Shown: one piece after another, positions 8,703 to 17,987 of the stretch
Layout of the letters: every line of letters begins with the position of its first letter
Numbering within the stretch: the stretch's first letter is position 1
Source of the DNA: JAAYAY01 sp964563135
GTDB taxonomy: Bacteria; Planctomycetota; Planctomycetia; Pirellulales; Thermoguttaceae
Length of the DNA: 64,000 nt
Direction of reading: 5' to 3'
Assembly: GCA_964563135.1 (NCBI GenBank)
Contig: CAZLWV010000009.1
Coordinates: forward strand, 1 to 64,000
Notes under the pieces: model-generated
Database searches by the model: none
The model's input: the letters and a program-made list of their open reading frames with translations, nothing else
What the model was told of the DNA's origin: nothing
Program-made: the position numbers and the translations under genes

Positions 8703-11111
8703 TCACTTCGTCTCCAGTGTCTCCACAGCGCCTCCCTGCGGCTCGCATCGAACCGTCATGAGCGGCACGTCTTCCGGCCGCTCGACCGCCAGATCGATCG
8801 CAACAACGGCCGACGTGCCTGCGCTGCCGGCCCGCACGTGGACCCTGTTGCCCTCCACCTGCACCTGGCACTCGGGCCGATCGTCTGCCGTGCTCACATT
8901 CATCACGGCGGCAATCCGGCGGACCGCGGCCGGCTCGCGCGTTGTGGCCGTGAAATGCCAGAGCCTGGCCGGCTCCGGTTGCCTGGCGGTGGGAAAACCG
9001 GTCTTGGGATCGAGCGGCCACTGGTCGGTTTGCGAGAAGCGGAATCCGCCGGGCGTGACCAGATGCACTTCCATCTCCGCAGTACCGCGTTGGGAGACGA
9101 ACGTCTGGCCGGCCTGGTCAAGTCTGAGCTGCTCCGCCGCGTGCATCAACCACTGAAACTCGGCCGGCGCGGGAGACTCGAGGTCGTCGACGATGCATAC
9201 CAGCCCGGGGCGGACCAGCACGACGTGGCGGCGGAAACGGGTAAGCCGTTCCCCGTAGGCGGCTGCCGCATCGCCGCAGACGTAACCGATGTGGGGCGTG
9301 GACTGGAAGGCCACGATGTGGCCGTTGGCATTGGCGTCGCGACTGATCTGTCCCTCTCCGTTGACGAGAAGGCCGTTCTGGGCTACGGTCTGCTGGGTGT
9401 AACGGGTGTGGAACGGAGTTCCGTGACTCGGATAACGAACCCCTCCGGGGCGAGCCAGCACGTGTCCCCCTTTGAGAATCGCGAAGCTGTTCTGGTCGGC
9501 GTAGCTGTGGCTGACACCCCCGAAGGGCGACGACTTGAAGGCCACCAGCAGATCCTGTTCGGGACGGGCCAGATTGCTGTGGAGAGCCGCCCAGCCCACG
9601 CCCTGGAAAACGGCGTCGGGAGTCATGTCCATGGGCTCACACGGCTGCACCGTCTGCGGCAGGATCAAACCCGCAATTGCCGGCAGCGACGGTTTCTCGC
9701 CGCTCGGTGTGCGGAGCAGGTCCACCCACCAGCGGAGCGCCGGATCGCCGGTCCGCTGGGCATGAAACTGGATCAGCCCGCGAAGCGGTGCCGACCTGTC
9801 CATGGCACTGCCGTCGTAGGAATCGCCGAATCCGCAGATCTCCCCTACTGGAGAAACATTGTAGAAGAAGAAGTACGGCAGTTTCCGGTAGAAGGATCGC
9901 TGCCATACGTCGAGTCCGGTGGCAATGCGGAGCGACTCCAGCGGAGTGATGAACATGCTGTTGTATGCGATTCCGTAGGAGATCCCCTCGGCCCAGCCGC
10001 CGTCGCGTCCGGCCCAGTGCGGAAACACGGTCAAGATCGCCTTCAGCGCATAGTCCATCCAGACCACTGCCCGGGGATGTTCGGCCAGCGCGATGGCATG
10101 CTCCAGGAGATAGCCGGGCAACCGCCCGTCGTGGCTTGACTCGGGCCGCTCGAGGAAATCGCGGCGCTGGAGCCGGCGAAGCATCTGATCGGCCCGTGCC
10201 GCGAGCATGGTCTCGGCCTTGGCTCGCTCATCGGAGTTCAGCAGTTCGTAGATCCAGTCGTACGTCAGAGCCTCCGACTTGACCAGCCCCAGGCCGACTT
10301 CATCGCCATAGGGGGCCATAATCGACGAGATCCCTTCCGGATCCCACTCGGCCGCGCCCAGCAGGAGGGCCTTGGCCGCGTCGCCGTACTTCTTCTCGCC
10401 CGTCAGCACAAACATGAGGGCCGTGTGCTGCATGGCCCCCAGATGATAATTTCGCATTTCGATGAAACTGGCCCCGTAGGCAAGCCGCCGCTCGGCCGGA
10501 TCGCCAATCGTGTCGTAGTCCGGTTCTGGAGGCGGCTGCATCGCAAGACCGCGGCCAGCCTCGCGTTGCAGGCTTTCGAACGCTTCGCGGCGGGTTGTCG
10601 TCAGCGTGGCACGGATCTCGTCCAGTTGCCCTCTCGGAAACAGAAGCCGCGGATGACCCTGGGAAACGCGCTTCAGCAGTTCATCGGCCGGTATCCAGGC
10701 TTGCGCCACGGCCTTGTCGGCAATCGTGAATTCTCTGGCCGGGGTTGAGTCGGCAACGGCGCCCTTGGCGTCGATCGCTTCGACCCTCCAGGAGTATGTG
10801 CCCGGCGGAAGGACCTTGGCCGGAACATGGACTGGATCGGTCAATGGGGGCGAACTATAGGCCTCGGCTCCCGCACTGTCTGTCACCCTGAGCAGGTAGC
10901 GGATCCTGCCGACCGGGGCGGCCCGCCACCAGCAGAAGCCTGGGGGCGACACATCCATCACCTCTCCTGCCTCCGGCCGCGAGAAACTCCCTCCGGAGGG
11001 ACGCGCTTCCGGGAATGCCACAGGGGCATCCGCGGCTTCTGCGATCGGCAAAACCAGGAGACTTGACATCAGACCCGCGAAAGAGACCAGACGGCTGGCT
11101 GTGTTGGACAT
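8703..11111 (-). CDS. Heparinase II/III-like protein with DUF4962-type N-terminus
   Basis: An 802-residue exported protein, likely a polysaccharide lyase or related uronic-acid polysaccharide-degrading enzyme acting in the periplasm or outside. It starts with a Sec-type signal (about residues 1-26, ending AEAADAP), supported by an AAAGGA ribosome site. Next comes a fibronectin-like/DUF4962 segment (GYRVTDS-like strands, PGTYSWRVEAID), then an alpha-helical toroid (HPRLLFPRGQLDEI, ALTYDWIYELL, YNSMFITPLESL). A C-terminal beta-sandwich of the heparinase II/III type follows (FKSSPFGGVSHSYADQNSF, RHVVLVRPGLVCIVDDLE). The His and Tyr in HSYADQNSF are in the place expected for catalysis. It is transcribed divergently from recG. 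Exact substrate unknown. Confidence 0.82.
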   Translation of the reverse strand: MSNTASRLVSFAGLMSSLLVLPIAEAADAPVAFPEARPSGGSFSRPEAGEVMDVSPPGFCWWRAAPVGRIRYLLRVTDSAGAEAYSSPPLTDPVHVPAKVLPPGTYSWRVEAIDAKGAVADSTPAREFTIADKAVAQAWIPADELLKRVSQGHPRLLFPRGQLDEIRATLTTTRREAFESLQREAGRGLAMQPPPEPDYDTIGDPAERRLAYGASFIEMRNYHLGAMQHTALMFVLTGEKKYGDAAKALLLGAAEWDPEGISSIMAPYGDEVGLGLVKSEALTYDWIYELLNSDERAKAETMLAARADQMLRRLQRRDFLERPESSHDGRLPGYLLEHAIALAEHPRAVVWMDYALKAILTVFPHWAGRDGGWAEGISYGIAYNSMFITPLESLRIATGLDVWQRSFYRKLPYFFFYNVSPVGEICGFGDSYDGSAMDRSAPLRGLIQFHAQRTGDPALRWWVDLLRTPSGEKPSLPAIAGLILPQTVQPCEPMDMTPDAVFQGVGWAALHSNLARPEQDLLVAFKSSPFGGVSHSYADQNSFAILKGGHVLARPGGVRYPSHGTPFHTRYTQQTVAQNGLLVNGEGQISRDANANGHIVAFQSTPHIGYVCGDAAAAYGERLTRFRRHVVLVRPGLVCIVDDLESPAPAEFQWLMHAAEQLRLDQAGQTFVSQRGTAEMEVHLVTPGGFRFSQTDQWPLDPKTGFPTARQPEPARLWHFTATTREPAAVRRIAAVMNVSTADDRPECQVQVEGNRVHVRAGSAGTSAVVAIDLAVERPEDVPLMTVRCEPQGGAVETLETK

Positions 11112-11232
11112 CGGCGCGATCCTTTCTTGCGAGGACCTGCATCTTCGGCAGTTCCGGCAATATAGCCGCTCCTCGTGGACGGGTAAACTTGCCCACTGGC
11201 CTGCGAGCTCCCCCCGCGGGTATCATGGGGAC

Positions 11233-13323
11233 ATGAGCGACCCGGGAAGATCAGCGGCAGAACGACTTGCCACGCAGATCCAGTATCTCAAGGGGGTGGG
11301 CCCCCACCGCGCCGAGATGCTGGAACGCCTCGGCCTGCGCACCGTGGCCGATGTGCTCTTCTTCTTCCCTCGCGACTACGAAGACCACACCGACCGGCGC
11401 CAGTTTGCCGATCTGGAGGAAGGATCGCTCCAGTCGGTCCGCGGCCTGGTCGAGGAGGTCGAAATGCGCGACCTGGCGCCGGGACGGAACATTCTCGGCA
11501 TGCTGGTGCGGGTCGGAAACGATCACATCCGGGCGGTGTGGTTCAACCAGCCTTTTCTTTTCTCCCAGTACCGCCGGGGCCAGGAGGTGCTTGTTTCCGG
11601 CAAGCCGAAGCAGCGCGGCCTCATGTGGCAAATGGCCCATCCTCGGGTGACGATCTTGGGCGAAGATGAACCGGAAACACGGGAGAACATCCTTCCGGTC
11701 TACCCGCTGACGGAAGGGCTCCAGCAATGGCACGTGCGCCGCATGATGCGGGCTGCGCTCGAGGAATACGCCGGATGTCTGGAGGAGGCGTTCACGGAGG
11801 AGTATCTCGCCGCCCACGATCTCTGGGCCCTTGCCCGCGCCCTGCCGGAGATCCACTTTCCCACCACTCGCCAATCGCTCGAGATGGCGCGGCGGCGATT
11901 CGTCTATCAGGAACTGTACATCCTGCAACTCGCCCTGGCCATCAAGCGGCAACAACAGCAGACGCTCCATCAGGCGGAGCCCCTGGAGGCGACGCCGCGG
12001 ATCGATGCCCGCATCCGCCGCCTGTTTCCGTTCGTGCTGACCGGCGCCCAGGAGAAGGCAATCGCCGAAATCGCCGCTGACATGGCGACGACCAGGCCGA
12101 TGAACCGCCTCCTGCAGGGGGACGTGGGAAGCGGCAAGACGATCGTGGCGGTCTATGCCATGCTTCTGGCTGTCGCCCACGGGGCGCAGGCTGTCCTCAT
12201 GGCACCCACGGAAATCCTTGCCCGTCAGCATGCCTCCACGCTCAAGCGGATGCTGGCCGCCAGCGAAGTCCGCGTGGTGGAACTGGTTGGCGGCCTTGCG
12301 GCAGCCGAGCGCAGCCGGACGCTCCTGCAGATCGCCGCCGGCGAGGTCGACCTGGTCATCGGCACGCAGGCCGTCATCCAGGAAGACGTGCGCTTCAAGC
12401 GGATCGGGCTTGCCGTGATCGACGAGCAGCACAAGTTTGGCGTTCGCCAGCGAGCGCTGTTGCGGGAGTCGGGGGGCGACCCGCATTATCTCGTCATGAC
12501 CGCCACGCCGATTCCCCGCACCGTGACCATGACCTTGTTCGGCGACCTGGACGTGTCGACGCTCTCCGAGACGCCCCCCGGGCGGCAGAAAGTCCACACC
12601 TACCTTCCTCGAGAAGACCAGCGCGACCGCTGGTGGTCCTTCTTCGGCAAGAAACTTCTCGAAGGGCGGCAGGGTTACGTAGTTGCGCCCCTGGTGGACG
12701 AGTCGGACTCTGTGGCCGCCGCGAGCCTGGAGGCAACCTACGAGGCGCTGGCCAACGGCCCGCTGGAGGCCTTTCGGCTGGGGCTGGTTCACGGCCGTAT
12801 GAGGGCCGAAGAGAAGGACGCCATCATGGCCGAGTTCCGCTCCGGCGAGATCCAGGTGCTGGTCTCCACTTCGGTGGTCGAAGTGGGCGTCGACGTGCCC
12901 AACGCGACGTTGATGACGATCGAGAGCGGCCAGCGATTTGGACTGGCCCAGTTGCACCAGCTCCGCGGCCGCATCAGCCGAGGGAAGTTTCCCGGCTATT
13001 GTGCCGTGTTTGCCGACGACAAAAGCGAGGAGGCGGCCGCCCGCCTCAAGGCGTTTGCGTCGACCACTGACGGCTTCCGACTGGCGGAGGTCGATTTCTC
13101 ACTCCGAGGGCCGGGGGAACTTTTCGGCACTCGGCAGCACGGTTTGCCCCCCTTCCGCATCGCCGACCTCCAGCGAGATGCGGCCGTTGTTGAGGAGGCT
13201 CGGCGCGACGCCCAGCAGACAGTCCAGGCCGATCCGGGCCTGGCTGCCCCGGTCCACGCGCGCCTGCGGCGCATGATGCTCGTGCGATACGGAACGGCGC
13301 TCGAACTGGGGGATGTGGGATAG
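11233..13323 (+). CDS. recG: ATP-dependent DNA helicase RecG
   Basis: Branch-migration helicase that remodels stalled replication forks and Holliday junctions. I take the ATG at 11233, giving 696 residues (E. coli RecG is 693); the frame upstream overlaps the divergent promoter region and lacks RecG-like sequence. The N-terminal wedge/OB-fold domain starts YLKGVGPHRAEML and contains VLFFFPRDYEDH. Helicase motifs: Walker A GDVGSGKT (about 297-304), DEQH box VIDEQHKFGVRQR (about 395-407), motif III TATPIPRTVTMTLFGD, motif IV region APLVDESD, motif V STSVVEVGVDVPNAT and motif VI QLRGRISRG. All motifs look intact. Confidence 0.97.
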   Translation: MSDPGRSAAERLATQIQYLKGVGPHRAEMLERLGLRTVADVLFFFPRDYEDHTDRRQFADLEEGSLQSVRGLVEEVEMRDLAPGRNILGMLVRVGNDHIRAVWFNQPFLFSQYRRGQEVLVSGKPKQRGLMWQMAHPRVTILGEDEPETRENILPVYPLTEGLQQWHVRRMMRAALEEYAGCLEEAFTEEYLAAHDLWALARALPEIHFPTTRQSLEMARRRFVYQELYILQLALAIKRQQQQTLHQAEPLEATPRIDARIRRLFPFVLTGAQEKAIAEIAADMATTRPMNRLLQGDVGSGKTIVAVYAMLLAVAHGAQAVLMAPTEILARQHASTLKRMLAASEVRVVELVGGLAAAERSRTLLQIAAGEVDLVIGTQAVIQEDVRFKRIGLAVIDEQHKFGVRQRALLRESGGDPHYLVMTATPIPRTVTMTLFGDLDVSTLSETPPGRQKVHTYLPREDQRDRWWSFFGKKLLEGRQGYVVAPLVDESDSVAAASLEATYEALANGPLEAFRLGLVHGRMRAEEKDAIMAEFRSGEIQVLVSTSVVEVGVDVPNATLMTIESGQRFGLAQLHQLRGRISRGKFPGYCAVFADDKSEEAAARLKAFASTTDGFRLAEVDFSLRGPGELFGTRQHGLPPFRIADLQRDAAVVEEARRDAQQTVQADPGLAAPVHARLRRMMLVRYGTALELGDVG

Positions 13324-13468
13324 GCCGGGCCGCCGACGGCCTTCGGAGTCGATTGCAGGACCATCCGCCACGTCGGACCCTGCCCTTCTTGCCGTTCGCT
13401 GCCTGGAGGAATTGCTGGTTCTCGGCGGCCGGAGGCTGGGGAGGCCCGCGGAAGCGGGACTTCGAGGA

Positions 13469-13497
13469 TTGTCGCTCCAGTCCGTGACGCGTAAACT
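13469..13497 (+). promoter_or_regulatory. Possible sigma-70-like promoter before hybrid kinase
   Basis: TTGTCG at 13469-13474, then 17 bases, then TAAACT at 13492-13497; the kinase start is about 90 bases downstream. Each hexamer is an imperfect match, so this is only a candidate. Confidence 0.25.
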
Positions 13498-13586
13498 GAC
13501 AATACTGCTCCGGAAGACGATCTCCCGTGGCGAGCCCGGCCGTCTTTTCCGCCAGCAGCATTCATGCCCTGGGCAGGGGGAATTTT

Positions 13587-15977
13587 ATGGAGCAGCGAGA
13601 GGATCCGGCCAGCAGATCCGATTACCGTCTCACCCTGGCCGTCGGAGCGGCGGCCCTGGTGGGGTTGATTCTGACCCGGGGCTACAGCTACACCCTCTTC
13701 CACTGCCTGGCCGAGATCTTCAGCATTATCGTTGCCTGCACGGTTTTCGTGGTCTTCTGGAATGCTCGAAGATTCCTCGACAACGCCTCCTACCTGTTCA
13801 TCGGCATCGCCTTCCTGTTTGTCGCGCTGATCGACCTGATCCACATGCTCGCCTACGGCGACATGAACATCTTCAGCGGCTTCGGGAAGGATCTCGCCAT
13901 CCAACTGTGGATCCTGGCCCGCGGACTGCAGAGTCTTTCGTTGCTGGCGGCCTTCCTCTTCCTGCACTGGCGACTCATGCCGGGCTATGTCTTCACCGCT
14001 TATACCGCCGTGGTTGCCTTCTTCTTCATGACGATCTTCTACTGGCAAGTGTTTCCCAGTTGCTACGATCCGGATGCCGGGCTCACCACGTTCAAAATCG
14101 CCAGCGAATACGTCATTTGTGCCATTCTACTGGGCAGCCTCGCGGTGCTCGTCCGGCGGCGGTCGCAGTTCGACCCGACCGTGTTCCTTCTCCTGGCAGC
14201 GTCGATCGTGGTGACAATCTGTTCCGAGCTTGCCTTCACCGGCTACACGTCGCTTACTGAAGGGTTGAACGCGCTGGGCCACTGCCTGAAGATCGCCTCT
14301 TTCTCGCTCGTCTACCTGGCGCTGGTCGAGGTGGGCCTCAGGAAGCCCCAGGCGATCCTGTTTCGCAGCCTGGAAAAGGCCCGAGAGGCGGAAGCGGCGG
14401 CCAACCGCGCCAAGAGCGATTTCCTGGCCAACATGAGCCATGAGATCCGTACACCCATGAACGCGATCATCGGCATGACCGATCTGGTGCTCGATACGGA
14501 ACTGACGCCGACCCAGCGCGAGTACCTGCGCATGGTGCAGGAATCGGGGGATGCCCTGCTCGGACTGATCAACGATATCCTCGACTTCTCCAAGATCGAA
14601 GCGGGAAAGCTGGAAATGGAGGCCGTCCCCTTCGAGATCCGCGAACGGGTCGGCGACGTGCTCAAGACGCTGGCTTTGCGCGTCCACGCCAAGGGACTCG
14701 AACTGGCCTGCCGAATTGATGGGGCAATTCCGTCGTCCGTGCTCGGCGATCCGGCGCGTCTGGGCCAGGTCATCACAAACCTCGTGGGCAACGCCACGAA
14801 GTTCACCGAGCGCGGCGAGATCGTCGTGAAGGCCCGACTGGAATCCCAGTCCGATTCGGAGGTCGTGGTGCGATTCTCGGTTGCCGATACGGGGATCGGG
14901 ATTCCGCAGGACAAACTCCAGAGCATCTTTCAAGCGTTCAGCCAGGTCGACTCGTCCACCACCCGCAGATTCGGCGGTACCGGACTGGGGCTGGCAATCT
15001 GCCAGCGGCTGGTCGAGCGGATGGGAGGCAGGATTTGGGTGGAGAGCCGTCTGGGCGAGGGGAGCACTTTCTTCTTCACCGCCCGCTTCGGACGACTGGT
15101 TGCCGGCCAGGAACCCCGGCGGTTTGCCGCGGCGGAGAGCATTGTCGGGATCCGCGTCCTCATCGTGGACGACAATGCCACGAATCGGTTCCTTCTCGAC
15201 GAACTGGCGACAAGCTGGGAAATGCGCCCCACAACGGTGGACGGGGCGAACGAGGCACTCCGCGTCATGGATCAGGCGGTTCGGGCGGGCGATCCGTTCC
15301 GGATCGTTCTGTCGGATCTCAATATGCCCGAGGTCGACGGCGCGACCTTCGCGCAACGTATCAGTCAGAACTCCGCCTGGCCGAAGACTCCCGTCATTCT
15401 CCTGACTTCCGGCATTCGGGCCGAAGACCTCCGTCGCTTCGAAGAGGCGAACCTTGCCGCCCGGTTGATGAAACCGGTCAAGCAGTCGGAGCTGTTCAAC
15501 GCGATCACGGCATCGCTCGGGCTGACTGCCTCCGAAGAAACGATCCTCGTTTCCGCGGCACCGGAGCCGGTGCGCAACCTGAGGCCCCTGAAGATTCTTC
15601 TGGCGGAAGACAGCCTCGTGAACCAGAAGCTTGCCGTCGGCTTGCTGACGAAGTACGGGCACTCCGTGGTCGTCGCCGCTAACGGCAAGGAAGCGGTCAA
15701 TGCCTGGACCTCCCAACCCTTCGACGTCATCCTCATGGATGTGGAGATGCCCGAGATGAACGGCTACGAGGCAACAGCCGTCATTCGGGTCCAGCAGCGG
15801 CAGGCAGGCGGCCATGTCCCCATCATCGCCATGACAGCCCATGCCATGACGGGCGACCGCGAGCGCTGTCTCGAGGCGGGCATGGACGATTACATCTCCA
15901 AGCCGATCCGGATCCAGCAGCTCCTCGACAAGTTGGAGGTGGTCTGCGTCCGATCCGGCCCGGCGGGGGCGACCTGA
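13587..15977 (+). CDS. Hybrid sensor histidine kinase with MASE3-like membrane sensor and two receivers
   Basis: A 796-residue membrane kinase. The ATG at 13587 is chosen because CAGGGGG lies 6 bases upstream; the longer frame adds an unlikely leader. The N-terminus (residues about 14-250) has about seven hydrophobic segments and resembles the MASE3 sensor domain (SYTLFHCLAEIFSI, DLIHMLAYGDMNIF). Then HisKA with phospho-acceptor H285 (NMSHEIRTPMNAI), HATPase with N-box LVGNATKF and G-boxes DTGIGIP and GTGLGLAI. Two receivers follow: REC1 with D577 (LSDLNMPEVDG) and REC2 with D718 (LMDVEMPEMNG, lysine in SKPIR). There is no HPt domain, so phosphate must leave through a separate HPt protein or stay internal. 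The signal is unknown. Confidence 0.93.
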   Translation: MEQREDPASRSDYRLTLAVGAAALVGLILTRGYSYTLFHCLAEIFSIIVACTVFVVFWNARRFLDNASYLFIGIAFLFVALIDLIHMLAYGDMNIFSGFGKDLAIQLWILARGLQSLSLLAAFLFLHWRLMPGYVFTAYTAVVAFFFMTIFYWQVFPSCYDPDAGLTTFKIASEYVICAILLGSLAVLVRRRSQFDPTVFLLLAASIVVTICSELAFTGYTSLTEGLNALGHCLKIASFSLVYLALVEVGLRKPQAILFRSLEKAREAEAAANRAKSDFLANMSHEIRTPMNAIIGMTDLVLDTELTPTQREYLRMVQESGDALLGLINDILDFSKIEAGKLEMEAVPFEIRERVGDVLKTLALRVHAKGLELACRIDGAIPSSVLGDPARLGQVITNLVGNATKFTERGEIVVKARLESQSDSEVVVRFSVADTGIGIPQDKLQSIFQAFSQVDSSTTRRFGGTGLGLAICQRLVERMGGRIWVESRLGEGSTFFFTARFGRLVAGQEPRRFAAAESIVGIRVLIVDDNATNRFLLDELATSWEMRPTTVDGANEALRVMDQAVRAGDPFRIVLSDLNMPEVDGATFAQRISQNSAWPKTPVILLTSGIRAEDLRRFEEANLAARLMKPVKQSELFNAITASLGLTASEETILVSAAPEPVRNLRPLKILLAEDSLVNQKLAVGLLTKYGHSVVVAANGKEAVNAWTSQPFDVILMDVEMPEMNGYEATAVIRVQQRQAGGHVPIIAMTAHAMTGDRERCLEAGMDDYISKPIRIQQLLDKLEVVCVRSGPAGAT

Positions 15978-16472
15978 GGGAAGGCTGGCGGCTCCGCGCA
16001 GCCGCAGCCCCAATTCGCCGGAATCTGCCTCTACTCCCTGCAGCCGGGTCTGCAGACTCCGGCTTCCGACGGCGTCCCGGCTTTGCCACGCGGGGATCCA
16101 AGATCAAGAGACCACCGGGCCGCCCCCCCATTCTCCTGGTCGCTTCTGGCAAACGCCCTTGGAAGTCCCTATGATTGACCTGCTTGCCTGAATCGCTTGC
16201 ACCCCCGAGGCCGATGCGCGTGGCCAGACGCTCGCGATCCGGGAGTTGGGCCGGCCAGGGAGCCAACTGCGGATTTCGGCAGGAAAACTCCAGTGATTGA
16301 GGATTGGAGTACCGGGCCAGGCCGGGCTCTGTCTTCGGCTCATCATCCCGAGACTATGGCATGCGGCGGTTGAAACGCTTCCCCAGACGCAGGGGGCGGG
16401 CCGAGAAGTGGAACCTTCTCCCCGGCCCCCTCCGCACGGCATCGTTGTGCTGAATCCCCAGGAGATCCGATC
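15978..16472. other. Intergenic region, no gene seen
   Basis: About 495 bases between the hybrid kinase and the oxidoreductase gene. I see no convincing coding frame, tRNA or strong terminator hairpin; a CCAGGAGAT ribosome-binding site ends the region just before the start at 16473. Confidence 0.5.
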
Positions 16473-17846
16473 ATGCCCACCCCCAAGACCAGCCGACGCG
16501 ACTTCCTCAAACGCTCCACCGCTGCCACGGCAGCCGCCGGCATGGCGCCCTACTTCTGGACCAGCCCCTGCGCTCGGGCGGAAGGGCCAAACGACAAGCT
16601 CACCGTGGCGTCGATCGGAACCAGCATCTACACCGACAAGTGGGGTGTGGCCGGCAAGCGCGACGGCCAGGGGAGCATGATTGGCCGCCGCGCCGCCGAA
16701 CTGGGCAACATGGTGGCCGTGGCCGACGTGAACCTGGTCCATGCCGAAGCGTTTGCCGACGACTACGAGGGCCGGTGCCAGGTCTACCAGGACTACCGCA
16801 AGCTACTGGAGCGGAAAGACATTGAGGCGGTCACGATCGGCACCCCCGATCACTGGCACGTGAAGATCGCTGTGGATGCCATGCGTGCCGGGAAGGATGT
16901 CTACTGCGAGAAACCGCTCACGCTGACCGTCGACGAGGGCCGGCAGATCATCAAGGCGGTCGAAGAAACCGGCCGGATCCTCCAGGTCGGCACGCAGCAG
17001 CGGACCGAGTACGACGCAATGTTCCTCACCGCCGTGGTCCTGGCCCGCAGCGGGCGTCTCGGCAAGAAGCTGCACGCCCTCTCTTCGGTCGGCACCCCTG
17101 AAACCGGCGGGCCTTTCGAGACGGCCCCGGTACCCGAGTATCTCGATTGGGACATGTGGCTCGGGCAGGCTCCCAAGGTGCCCTACACGCCCCAGCGCTG
17201 CAACTACGACTTCCGCTGGTGGCTCGAGTACTCCGGCGGGCAGACCACCGACTGGGGCGTGCACCACACCGATATCGCCATGTGGGCCCTCGATCCGGAC
17301 GAAACCGGCGTGGTGGAGCTGGAAGGCAAAGGCGATTTTCCCCTCGGCCGGCAGGCCACGCTCGCCAAGATGCTCGGCGAAGGGGATCTGCCCAATGGCT
17401 ACAACGTGGCCAGGTCGTTCGATGTCGACATGACCTTGGGCAACGGCAATACGATCAAGCTCGTCAGCGGCGACAACGAACTGATCATCACCGGCGAGCT
17501 GGGCCGCATCCGCGTCAATCGCGGCGGCCTGACCGGCAAGCCGATCGAGGACCTGACCGACGCCGACCGCGACTGGATCCAAGACGAGATCGTCAAGCTC
17601 TGCCATGGCAAACAGCCCGGCAGCCACATGAAGAACTTCTTCGAGTGCGTTAAGGATCGCGGCAAGCCCGTGGCCGACGTTCGCAGCCACGTCAACGCCG
17701 TCAATGCCTGCCACATGGCCAACCTCGCGATGCTGCTCGGCCGGAAGCTCAAGTTCGATACCAGGAAGTACGAGTTCCCCGGCGACGCGGAAGCCAACAA
17801 GCTGGCCAAACGCGTCCAGCGCGAGCCCTACGCGATCCACATCTAG
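16473..17846 (+). CDS. Gfo/Idh/MocA family oxidoreductase, Tat-exported
   Basis: A 457-residue NAD(P)-dependent sugar dehydrogenase-like protein. It has a Tat leader (SRRDFLKRSTAATAAAG), so it is exported folded, perhaps with its cofactor. The Rossmann part includes ASIGTSIYT and VAVADVN; the family EKP motif is visible as YCEKPLTLTVDEG (lysine near residue 147). The C-terminal catalytic/dimer domain includes LEYSGGQTTDWGVHHTDIAMWAL, where the His-His pair matches planctomycete relatives. A strong ribosome site (AGGAG) precedes the ATG. It sits just upstream of a GH51 arabinofuranosidase, so a role in plant or algal polysaccharide sugar metabolism is plausible but inferred from position only. 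Confidence 0.9.
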   Translation: MPTPKTSRRDFLKRSTAATAAAGMAPYFWTSPCARAEGPNDKLTVASIGTSIYTDKWGVAGKRDGQGSMIGRRAAELGNMVAVADVNLVHAEAFADDYEGRCQVYQDYRKLLERKDIEAVTIGTPDHWHVKIAVDAMRAGKDVYCEKPLTLTVDEGRQIIKAVEETGRILQVGTQQRTEYDAMFLTAVVLARSGRLGKKLHALSSVGTPETGGPFETAPVPEYLDWDMWLGQAPKVPYTPQRCNYDFRWWLEYSGGQTTDWGVHHTDIAMWALDPDETGVVELEGKGDFPLGRQATLAKMLGEGDLPNGYNVARSFDVDMTLGNGNTIKLVSGDNELIITGELGRIRVNRGGLTGKPIEDLTDADRDWIQDEIVKLCHGKQPGSHMKNFFECVKDRGKPVADVRSHVNAVNACHMANLAMLLGRKLKFDTRKYEFPGDAEANKLAKRVQREPYAIHI

Positions 17847-17987
17847 TCCAGCCGGAACCCCGCCGGAGCAGTCGATTGTCAGGCTTCAACCAGCCCTTGC
17901 GAGGCGTCCTCAACGGGCTGCAAACCTGTCCTGCCGCTGCTGCCGACAGATCCGTGTTCACTTGCCACTCATACGGGAGACCTGCCG